DNA of 64,000 nt from Mastigocoleus testarum BC008 (GTDB taxonomy: Bacteria > Cyanobacteriota > Cyanobacteriia > Cyanobacteriales > Nostocaceae): assembly GCF_001456025.1 (NCBI RefSeq), contig NZ_LMTZ01000066.1, positions 1 through 64,000 of the forward strand. The letters run 5' to 3'. Below the pieces are notes generated by a model. It ran no database searches, was not told where the DNA came from, and worked only from the letters and a program-made list of their open reading frames with translations. The translations under genes were made by a program, and so were the position numbers. Of the stretch, positions 28,207 to 37,800 are shown in pieces; the first letter of the stretch is position 1, and every line of letters starts with the position of its first letter.

Positions 28207-28587
28207 TTAGTTATTCAAAGATTTAATTTTTCTGGTTACCTGATATTTTCTAGTGTCGTGATTTTCACTTCTATTTTCAATTTTTATGCGATTATCATTC
28301 GAAGAGTTCATATTTAATTCTGCTAATATATCTTGCTTGATTTTTTCCATCTCATCTCTTCTCACAAATTTTCTCACTTCAACAATTTGAGTATTATCCT
28401 TTAACAAAATATAAACAGTCAGAATTCCATATTCTTTACTCATTTCTTTTAGTCTCTCCAAACTACTTGGGATTCTGCTATTTGGTTGATAATCCCTTGA
28501 GTTGAAATGCTCAGTAGTTTGAAAATCAAAGCGAATAACTTTAATCGAATTTACTTCTACGAGATTATCTATGACTTCAATAAACAT
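28207..28587 (-). CDS. Hypothetical protein
   Basis: A 126-aa product from the ATG at 28587, which has a strong GGGAGG Shine-Dalgarno 8 bp upstream. The frame extends 17 more codons to 28638, but without such support. The sequence is soluble, starts MFIEVIDNLVEVNSIKVI, and has a mixed alpha/beta centre (YGILTVYILLKDNTQIVEVR) and a charged tail. I do not recognise a family. The N-terminal strand pattern suggests a small regulator or surface protein. It is isolated, with no operon partner. Confidence 0.6.
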   Translation of the reverse strand: MFIEVIDNLVEVNSIKVIRFDFQTTEHFNSRDYQPNSRIPSSLERLKEMSKEYGILTVYILLKDNTQIVEVRKFVRRDEMEKIKQDILAELNMNSSNDNRIKIENRSENHDTRKYQVTRKIKSLNN

Positions 28588-28944
28588 TATGTTAGCCTCC
28601 CGCGCTCCCTGTAGATTTGTATGGTATAATATCCACACTTAAACACTACAAAAGACTGCATTTATATTAATTTCTTCTACATCAACATACCTTATTTTGT
28701 TAACAGAGAAAATAAGGTATGTTGTAAATAAAAGTAACTATTTTGTTTAGATAAGTAGAGTTAATCAAAAATTTAATAGGAAGTGTTTTGATTTTGGGAT
28801 GTATTTTAAAAATTAATTGATATCTGCAACTTACATAAAGTAGGTATTCATTCGAAATATCTGGGATAAAAATTGTTTCCTGTTAGGATTAATTTGCTTG
28901 TTATTATTCACCATCCGGTTTATGGGAATACTAGATTTCAGAAA
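28588..28944. other. AT-rich spacer
   Basis: Nothing coding is seen. An inverted pair, ACATACCTTATTTTGTTA and TAACAGAGAAAATAAGGTAT, at about 28684-28722 could form a hairpin (ATACCTTATTTT/AAAATAAGGTAT) that might terminate a transcript. Confidence 0.4.
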
Positions 28945-29098
28945 CAACAGCTAACAAAAGTAGTAGTTTGGGGTAAAGGTCTAGGGTTATTTGTGAGTTA
29001 TTCAATAGTCTAAAAACATAGTGAGATGTGAATGTATCTTCCAAGCCAGAGGAAGGAACTGAATTTGAGATTGTATTTCCGCTCCAATGTGCACAGCT
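28945..29098 (+). pseudogene. Decayed 3' end of a third HstK-type kinase gene
   Basis: This segment aligns closely with the last ~150 bp of the kinase gene ending at 34759. Shared stretches include GGGTTATTTGTGAGTTATTC, AAGGAACTGAATTTGAGATT and CGCTCCAATGTGCACAG. The frame is broken by a TAA and a frameshift. It encodes the HATPase C-terminal region (GLGLFVSYSIV). It marks an upstream paralogue whose body is gone. Confidence 0.85.
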
Positions 29099-29233
29099 AT
29101 TTTAATAAAGCCAAGCCAAATAGTGAGTGTTAACGAATATCTAATTTGTGGGAATCATAATGAGGTGTAGAATTACTGCGCACTGCTTCTATGAGAGAAG
29201 TACATGGCTAAGCTGCAACAAGGTAAAGCATAA

Positions 29234-32200
29234 ATGAATATTGTGTGTCGTTCTCCGATTATTCCCGGATATCAAATTCGCGAACAACTTTATGCAGGTT
29301 CAAGAACAAAAGTATATCGAGCATTGCGAGAACAAGATTCCTTGGCTGTAGTTATAAAACTCCTCAACTCTGAATATCCAAGCTTCAACGAATTATTGCA
29401 ATTTCGTAACCAGTATGCGATCGCCAAGAACCTCGATATTCCCGGTGTCATTCATCCTTTATCATTGGAAACTTTTGGTAATGGTTATATTCTAGTGATG
29501 GAAGATAAGGGGGAGATATCATTAGATGAATATATCAAAACCCACAGACTTTCCTTAGTTGAATTTTTGTCTTTAGGAATCCAGTTAGCTGATATTCTCC
29601 ACAATCTTTACCAAAACAAGGTAATTCATAAAGACATCAAACCAGCAAATATTCTCATTGACCCCGAAACGAAACAGATTCAATTAATTGACTTTAGTAT
29701 CGCTTCATTACTTACTAAAAAAACCCAAGAAATCAAAAGTCCTAATCTATTAGAAGGGACTCTGGCGTATATTTCTCCGGAACAAACAGGAAGAATGAAC
29801 CGAGGGATAGACTACCGTAGCGATTTTTATTCCCTTGGAATAACCTTGTTTGAAATGCTCGCCGGACAGTTACCATTCATATCTGACGACCCGATGGATT
29901 TGGTACATTGTCATATCGCTCAACAGGCATTTAGAATATCAGACATTAAATCAGAGATACCAGAAGTCATCAGTGAAGTGATTAGTAAGCTGATGGCGAA
30001 AAATGCCGAAGATAGGTATCAAAGTGCTTTGGGGTTAAAGCACGATCTAGAGACTTGTTTGTACCAATTAAAGGATAGTGGTGAAATTAGATATTTTGAA
30101 ATTGGTCAGCGGGATGTGTGCGATCATTTTTTAATTCCCGAAAAACTTTACGGACGGGAAGTGGAAGTTCAAGAATTATTAGACGCTTTCAAGCGTGTTA
30201 CCAATGGTAGTTCAGAAATAATGTTGGTAGCTGGATTTTCGGGCGTTGGTAAAACTGCAGTAGTGAATGAAGTTCATAAACCAATGACCCACCAACGAGG
30301 TTACTTTATTCAAGGAAAGTTCAACCAGTTCAATCGCAATATTCCTTTTTCTGCCTTTGTCCAAGCCCTACGAGATTTGATGGGACAATTATTATCAGAA
30401 TCAGATTCCCAACGACTCAGATGGTGTACTCAGATTTTAGAAGCTGTTGGTGAAAATGGCCAAGTTTTGATTGAAGTGATTCCAGAACTTGAAGCTCTAA
30501 TTGGTAAACAACCACCTGTATCGGAACTATCGGGAGCAGCTGCACACAATAGATTTAATTTGTTATTCCAAAATTTTATTGCGGTTTTTGCAAAAGCCGA
30601 TCATCCACTGGTGATATTTTTAGATGATTTGCAATGGAGTGATGCAGCTTCAATGGAGTCCATCAAAATTCTTATGAGCAATAGTCATCTGCTGCTGTTA
30701 GGAGCTTACCGGGACAATGAAGTCTCTTCCGTACATCCATTAATGGCCCTGTTAGAGAAGTTCAAACAAGCAGAAGTGGTCATTAATACAATTACTCTCC
30801 AATCTCTTAGCTTTGATGATACAAGTCGCTTAGTTGCTGATATCTTGAATTGTTCAACCCCGTGCACGGATAAGTCAGTTTCGGCGCGATCGCGTCCCCT
30901 TACTGAATTTATTTTTCGTAAGACACAAGGTAATCCCTTCTTCACGACACAGTTGCTCAAGGCTTTATATCAGAACGGAAATATTAAATTTAATCGCGAT
31001 GACCACTATTGGGAATGGGATTTGACGCAAATCGATGCATTATTCCTTACCGATGATGTGGTGGAATTTATAGCTGCTCTATTACAGAAATTATCCCCAG
31101 AGACACAAAAGGTTCTTAAATTAGCAGCTTGTATTGGCAATCATTTCGATTTGGAAACATTGTCAATTGTTTATAAAAAATCATACTATCAAACTGCCAG
31201 AAATTTATGGGAATCACTGCAAGAAGGATTAGTAATACCTCAGGGTGAGATTTATAAATTTTTTTCAGATGATTTTTTTACATTTGAATTTGACACAGAA
31301 AAATATGTTAATCAAGAAAGGTCAGGGAAAATTTTTTACAAATTTCTACACGACCGAGTACAACAAGCTGTCTATACATTAATTGAAGATAATCAAAAGA
31401 AGTCAGTTCACCTAAATATTGGCCGTTTATTACTGTCAAATCTTCAGTGTAAATCTCAAGAAGAAAGACTATTTGAAATAGTAGATCATTTAAATTTGGG
31501 ACACGAATTAATTACTGAAGAACGCGATATAATCGAACTGATAAAATTAAATATTCATGCAGGTGAGAAAGCCAAAAAATCAACAGCTTATGTTGCATTT
31601 AGAGATTATTTGAGAATTGCTCAAGAATATATTGGGAAGAGTGGATGGGATGATAACTATGAACTATCTTTCAATATTCATAGATTACTAGCAGAAGCTG
31701 AACAACTAAATGGTAATTTTCAGGAGTCAGAAAATTTAATATTATTATCCTTAGAAAAAGCACAAAAAAAATTAGAAAAAGCTGATTTATATAATCTTTT
31801 TATAATTCAATATACCATGATGGGTCAAGGTATCATGGCAGTAGATATTGGAAGAAAATCACTGCATTTATTCAAAATAAATTTACCGTCGACAGAAAAT
31901 ATTGAAAAATCTCTGCATAATTCTTTCCAGAATGTAACTTCAAAAATTCGAGATATTTCTTTTCAATCTTGGCTTGAATTACCAGAATCCACTGTTCCAC
32001 AGCAAAGAATATGTCTTCAGTTATTAAATAGTCTTTTAGTCCCTTCTTATATCTCTCAACAAGAAAAGCTACATTTTTGGTTAGGGACGAAAATTGTAGA
32101 ACTTTCTTATCAATATGGTACAGTGCCTGCTTCTGCTTACGGCTTTATTGTTTATGGAATGTTTTTAGGAACGGCTTTAGCTAATTATAAATTAGGGTAC

Positions 32201-34759
32201 GATTTTGGATTATTGGGATTAAAATTGAGCAGAAAATATAACAAGTTAGATGATATTACCCAAGCTTGCTATATCTTTGGCAATAACGTCTATGCCTGGA
32301 ATCAACCCCTCCAAGGAAGTGAGAAAATATTTGATGAGGGAATTCAAGCTGGACTAGCATCTGGAAATTTTCTATTTTTGGGCTATATTCTGATTTATAA
32401 GCTATTAAATCCATTTTATCAGGGAAAAAATTTAGAAGAAATTATATCTAATTTGCCAGAGTGTTTGTTATTTGTGCAAAAAAATAATCATCAGGTTGGA
32501 GAGGATTCAATCCTGGCACTCGATATGATAATAATGAACTTACTTGGACATACAAGTTCATTGGAATCATTCGATATTGATGGCTGCAGCGAACAAAAGT
32601 ATCTAGAGAAATGTCAGAATAATCAAAGTACTTATGCACTCTGTCATTACTATATATTGAAGTCAATGTTGCTTTATTTATATGATAGAGTAACAGAATC
32701 CCTCTATTATTCTGAAGAAACAAAAAAAATAATTGCAGTCTTAGCCGCCAAATATCAGGTTGCAGTTCATATTTTTTATTATTCTCTAAATATTATCAGT
32801 CTTTATTCAAAAGCTTCAAAATCTCAACAAGAAAAATATTGGCATAAATTATCTGAGAACCAAGAAAAAATGAAACTTTGGGCAATGAATTGTCCAGAAA
32901 ACTTCCAGCATAAATTTTTGTTGCTTGAGGCAGAAATAGCCCGTGTTACTGGGAAAAAAATCAAAGCAGTAAATTTATACGATCACGCCATTGGTAAAGC
33001 CAAAGAAAATAAATATCTTCAAGAAGAAGCTTTAGCTAACGAATTAGCAGCTAAATTTTACTTGAGTTGGGGTAAGGATAAAATTGCTGCGGTCTATATG
33101 CAAGGGGCCTGTTATTGTTACTCCCGTTGGGGTGCAAAGGCTAAAGTTGACCACTTAGAACAACAATACCCCTATCTGCTAGCAACTATCCTTAAGACTA
33201 ATAACCTCAATATTAAAAATAGTGCAAACATAACTTCTACATCTATCGAAAATGTAATTAGAACTAGTAGCAGCCAGAATTTATCGTTAGATTTTCCGTC
33301 AGTAATGAAAGCAGCACAAGCTATTTCACAGGAAATTGAGTTAGAGAAACTGTTAACAACTTTAATGGAAACAGCGATCGCAAATGCTGGAGCCCAAAGC
33401 GGTCACCTTATTCTTTGTCAAGATGATAATCAATGGTTTGTAGTTATTCAAGCTGATAATAAACCTAAGCAAGTAAGTACATTTCAAGAGCAAGTACAAG
33501 GAGAACAGATACAGCATTTAGAAATCCCCCTCAAGCGATACCAGAAAATTCCCCAAAGTTTAATTGATTTGGTTAGATGCACCCAAAAAACAGCTGTTTT
33601 TGAAAACTTGAGTTCAGTAGTCCAATTTGCTGGCGACCACTATATAGTTACCCACAAACCCAAATCAGTTTTATGTATTCCAATTATTCGGCAAAAAAAA
33701 CTCATCGGTATTTTATACCTAGAAAATAATTTGACCTTGGGTGCTTTTACTCTGGATCGAATCGAAATCCTTCAACTTTTGACTAGTCAAGCTGCAATCT
33801 CCATTGAAAATGCCCGGTTGTATCAGAAAACTGAAAATTATTCCCAAATTCTCAAATCCGAGGTGAAGCGAAAGACTCGAGCTTTGAACCAAAAAGCCCA
33901 GGATTTAGAACAAGCTTTGAGAACATTGCAGCGAACTCAAGCACAACTAATTCAAAATGAGAAAATGTCATCTTTGGGTCAATTAGTTGCAGGGATTGCT
34001 CACGAAATAAATAATCCCATTAGTTTTATTGAAGGTAATCTAAGTTATACAAAAAGTTATATCGAAGAAATGATAAGTTTGCTGGGACTTTATCAACAGG
34101 AATATCCCCAGCCAAGTTCGGTAATAAAAGGAAAGTGTGAGGAGATTGACCTGGATTTTCTATTTGAGGATGTGACTAAAATCATCAAATCTATGGAATC
34201 AGGTAGTAATCGCATCAAGCAAATAGTTTTGAGTTTACGTAACTTTTCTCGTTTGGATGAATCTGCAATTAAAGCAGTAGATATACACAGCGGGATTGAA
34301 AGTACTTTATTAATTTTACAAAATCGTTTGCAAGGTTCAGAAAATCAGAGAGAAATTAAAATAATCAAAGAATATTGTCATAATTTACCAAAAATAACCT
34401 GCTATCCCAGCGAACTCAATCAAGTTTTTCTCAATATCATCAATAATGCAATTGATGCGATTCGAGACAATACTCAAAGGGGTGAAAATCCAGAAATAGG
34501 GATTCGTACTAAAGCGATAGATGAAAAGTGGGTAAGTATAGGGATTGCTAATACAGACAGTACAATTCCAGTGAATATTCAAGAACGCATTTTTGAACCG
34601 TTTTTTACAACAAAAGCAGTTGGTCGGGGTACAGGTTTGGGGTTATTTGTGAGTTATTCAATAGTCCAAAAACATGGTGGAATTGTGAATGTATATTCCA
34701 AGCCAGATGAAGGAACTGAATTTGAGATTATACTTCCGCTCCAATGTGCACAGATCTGA
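29234..34759 (+). CDS. HstK-type dual Ser/Thr-His kinase: kinase-AAA/STAND ATPase-TPR-like-GAF-histidine kinase
   Basis: A 1841-aa multidomain kinase. Residues 8-275 form a Hanks-type Ser/Thr kinase with K42, catalytic HKDIKPAN (132-139) and DFS (153-155) in place of DFG. An AAA/MalT-like ATPase follows with P-loop GFSGVGKT (334-341) and Walker B VIFLDDLQWSD. A long helical-repeat region spans about 700-1330, then a GAF domain (about 1355-1520), coiled coil, HisKA with H1590 in AGIAHEINNP, and HATPase_c ending at 1838. Cyanobacterial HstK proteins with this layout occur in Anabaena and are linked to stress and nitrogen responses. No membrane segments are seen. The next gene downstream is a paralogue. 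The input signal is unknown. Confidence 0.93.
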   Translation: MNIVCRSPIIPGYQIREQLYAGSRTKVYRALREQDSLAVVIKLLNSEYPSFNELLQFRNQYAIAKNLDIPGVIHPLSLETFGNGYILVMEDKGEISLDEYIKTHRLSLVEFLSLGIQLADILHNLYQNKVIHKDIKPANILIDPETKQIQLIDFSIASLLTKKTQEIKSPNLLEGTLAYISPEQTGRMNRGIDYRSDFYSLGITLFEMLAGQLPFISDDPMDLVHCHIAQQAFRISDIKSEIPEVISEVISKLMAKNAEDRYQSALGLKHDLETCLYQLKDSGEIRYFEIGQRDVCDHFLIPEKLYGREVEVQELLDAFKRVTNGSSEIMLVAGFSGVGKTAVVNEVHKPMTHQRGYFIQGKFNQFNRNIPFSAFVQALRDLMGQLLSESDSQRLRWCTQILEAVGENGQVLIEVIPELEALIGKQPPVSELSGAAAHNRFNLLFQNFIAVFAKADHPLVIFLDDLQWSDAASMESIKILMSNSHLLLLGAYRDNEVSSVHPLMALLEKFKQAEVVINTITLQSLSFDDTSRLVADILNCSTPCTDKSVSARSRPLTEFIFRKTQGNPFFTTQLLKALYQNGNIKFNRDDHYWEWDLTQIDALFLTDDVVEFIAALLQKLSPETQKVLKLAACIGNHFDLETLSIVYKKSYYQTARNLWESLQEGLVIPQGEIYKFFSDDFFTFEFDTEKYVNQERSGKIFYKFLHDRVQQAVYTLIEDNQKKSVHLNIGRLLLSNLQCKSQEERLFEIVDHLNLGHELITEERDIIELIKLNIHAGEKAKKSTAYVAFRDYLRIAQEYIGKSGWDDNYELSFNIHRLLAEAEQLNGNFQESENLILLSLEKAQKKLEKADLYNLFIIQYTMMGQGIMAVDIGRKSLHLFKINLPSTENIEKSLHNSFQNVTSKIRDISFQSWLELPESTVPQQRICLQLLNSLLVPSYISQQEKLHFWLGTKIVELSYQYGTVPASAYGFIVYGMFLGTALANYKLGYDFGLLGLKLSRKYNKLDDITQACYIFGNNVYAWNQPLQGSEKIFDEGIQAGLASGNFLFLGYILIYKLLNPFYQGKNLEEIISNLPECLLFVQKNNHQVGEDSILALDMIIMNLLGHTSSLESFDIDGCSEQKYLEKCQNNQSTYALCHYYILKSMLLYLYDRVTESLYYSEETKKIIAVLAAKYQVAVHIFYYSLNIISLYSKASKSQQEKYWHKLSENQEKMKLWAMNCPENFQHKFLLLEAEIARVTGKKIKAVNLYDHAIGKAKENKYLQEEALANELAAKFYLSWGKDKIAAVYMQGACYCYSRWGAKAKVDHLEQQYPYLLATILKTNNLNIKNSANITSTSIENVIRTSSSQNLSLDFPSVMKAAQAISQEIELEKLLTTLMETAIANAGAQSGHLILCQDDNQWFVVIQADNKPKQVSTFQEQVQGEQIQHLEIPLKRYQKIPQSLIDLVRCTQKTAVFENLSSVVQFAGDHYIVTHKPKSVLCIPIIRQKKLIGILYLENNLTLGAFTLDRIEILQLLTSQAAISIENARLYQKTENYSQILKSEVKRKTRALNQKAQDLEQALRTLQRTQAQLIQNEKMSSLGQLVAGIAHEINNPISFIEGNLSYTKSYIEEMISLLGLYQQEYPQPSSVIKGKCEEIDLDFLFEDVTKIIKSMESGSNRIKQIVLSLRNFSRLDESAIKAVDIHSGIESTLLILQNRLQGSENQREIKIIKEYCHNLPKITCYPSELNQVFLNIINNAIDAIRDNTQRGENPEIGIRTKAIDEKWVSIGIANTDSTIPVNIQERIFEPFFTTKAVGRGTGLGLFVSYSIVQKHGGIVNVYSKPDEGTEFEIILPLQCAQI

Positions 34760-34877
34760 GTTTCCAAGTATTGTTAGTAAACATATGTGTCATGGGAACA
34801 CTAAAAAGGTGTAAATATGCTTCATCCAACTTCTTTTGGAGAAGTAATAGTCAAGCAGTAACAGAATTAAGGTATCA

Positions 34878-37800
34878 ATGACTACCGTACTGTGTTCCCC
34901 AATTATTCCCAAATATCAAATTTGCGAACAACTCTATCAAGGTTCGAGAACAAAAGTATATCGAGCAATCCGAAAGCAAGATTCCTTACCTGTCGTCATC
35001 AAACTTCTTACCTCTGAATATCCTAGTTTTAACGAATTACTACAATTTCGTAATCAATATTTTATTACAAAAAAACTCAATGTTCCTGGCATAATTTCCC
35101 CTTTATCATTAGAAACCCATGGGAATGGTTATATCCTAGTGATGGAAGATAAAGGAGAAATATCTTTACGAGAATATATCAAAAATAATAATTTATCTCT
35201 TATAGAATTTTTATCAATTGCAATTCAGCTAACTGATATTCTCTACCAACTTTACCAAAACCTTATTATTCACAAAGATATTAAACCTGACAATATTTTA
35301 ATTAATGCGAAAACAAAACAGGTTAAATTAATTGATTTTAGTATTGCATCTTTGTTATCAAAGGAAACCCAAGAAATAAAAAATCCCAATATTTTAGAAG
35401 GAACTCTCGCTTATCTTTCTCCAGAACAAACAGGAAGAATGAATCGAGGAATTGACTACCGTAGTGATTTTTATTCTTTAGGTATAACATTTTTTGAATT
35501 ATTAACAGGAGAGTTACCATTCAAATCTGATGATGCAATGGAACTAGTGCATTGCCATATTGCACAAACTCTTCCTTCAATTGACAATGGTAATTTAGCA
35601 GCTAATGCTGAAAAGATCCCCCAGGTACTATCAGATATTGTCACCAAGTTGATGGCAAAAAATGCGGAAGATAGATATCAAACTGCTTTGGGGTTAAAGT
35701 ATGATTTAGAAAACTGTTTGAAACAACTTCGAAGAACAGGAAAAATAAAAGACTTTCCAATTGCTCAAAAAGATGTTTGTGACCGATTTATTATTCCCGA
35801 AAAACTTTATGGTAGAGAAGCTGAAGTTAAAATATTATTGGAAGCATTTAACCGAGTTTCTGGGATAGAAAATAACTCTAATAACCATACTCTAGAAAAA
35901 TATGCTAGTAGTTCTGAACCGAGCGACAGTCAATTAAAAAGCGAACTAATGCTAATCGCAGGTTTTTCTGGTATTGGGAAAACAGCGGTAGTCAAGGAAG
36001 TTCATAAACCTATAGTCAAACAACATGGCTATTTCATTAAAGGAAAATTCGACCAGTTCAATCGCAATATTCCTTTTTCTGCATTTGTGCAGGCGTTTCG
36101 GGATTTAATGGGGCAATTATTGAGTGAAAGTGATGCTCAATTATCAAGTTGGAAACATAAAATATTACAGGCATTAGGTGAGAATGGACAGGTAATTATT
36201 GAAGTTATTCCCGAACTAGAAAAAATAATTGGTAAACAACCTTCCGTACCAGAACTATCCGGTAGTGCAGTACAAAATCGGTTTAATTTATTATTTCAAA
36301 ATTTCATTCAAGTATTCACTAGTAAAGAACATCCTTTAGTTATCTTTCTAGATGACTTACAGTGGGCAGATTCAGCATCTTTGAAGTTGATGCAATTACT
36401 TGTGGGTGAGTTAGAAACCAGTTATTTATTGATGATTGGTGCTTACCGAGATAATGAGGTTTTTTCCGCTCATCCATTAATTTTGACTTTAGATGGATTG
36501 AAGAAGACAGAGGCAAAAATTAATACAATTATCTTAAAACCTTTGAGTAAATCAAGTTTAACTCAATTGGTGGCAGATACTCTTAGCTGTAATCCTAAAT
36601 TAGCCCAACCATTAACCGACATAGTTTACCAAAAAACCCAAGGCAATCCATTTTTTGCGACTCAATTTATCAAAGCACTATACGAGGATGGATTAATTTG
36701 CTTCGATTCTCAGGCAGGATACTGGCAATGTGATATTACTAAAGTACGAGAAGTAGGACTAACTGATGATGTAGTTGAGTTTATGGCTACTCAATTACAG
36801 AAACTTCCAACCGTAACTCAGGATATCTTGCAGTTAGCAGCTTGTATTAGCAATCAATTTGACTTAGCTACCCTAGCAATGATTTCAGATAAATCTGAAA
36901 TTGAAGCGGCAGATGCTTTGTGGGAAGCTTTGCAATCGGGATTGATTGTGCCAGAAGGTGAAATGTATAAGTTTTATCTTAGGAATGATGGGGAATATCC
37001 ACATACCAGCAACACCAAAAAAATCACCGAAAATGTATCTTACCGTTTTCTGCACGATCGCGTCCAACAAGCTGCTTATTCCCTAATTCCTGACAAGCAA
37101 AAACAAATAACCCACTACCACATTGGACAGATCCTCCTAGAAAGTATGTCTTCTGAAGCCAGAGAAGACCGGATTTTTGAACTAGTTAATCAATTGAATC
37201 ATGGAACTGCTTTAATTATTGACGAAAAAGAGCTAGATGAATTAATCCGACTCAACCTCCAAGCTTGTCGCAAAGCTAGGAATGCTAGTGCCTATCAAGC
37301 TGGTCTTGAATATGCCAAGATTGGATTATCTTTGTTGGGGGACAAGGTTTGGCAGGGGCAGATTATTCCATTATCTTCATCTATGGATAACCCTGGAAAT
37401 ATCCCATTAACGGAAGATTCCACGATCAAAGAAGGAAAGTATGAAGAGAGTCTAGAATTTCATGAACTCGCTGCTGAATTGGCTTTTCTTTGCGGTGAAT
37501 TCGAGGTAATGGAACAATTGATTGAGGCGGTCATCAAACATGCCGAATCAATACTAGAACAGGTTAATATTTACTTAATTCGAATTCAGGCAAATATTTC
37601 CCAGAATAAATTGACCAAAGCTATTGCGATCGCACAAGAGTTATTGCAACAGTTGGGTGTTAGTTTTCCGGAAACAATTACCCATAAAGAAATTCAAAAT
37701 ACGATTGCAGATATTGATAAACTAATCGACGGTCGAAAAATTGAAGATTTTGCTCATCTTCCAGTCATGAGCGAGCAAGAAAAAATAGCTATTGTTAGGG

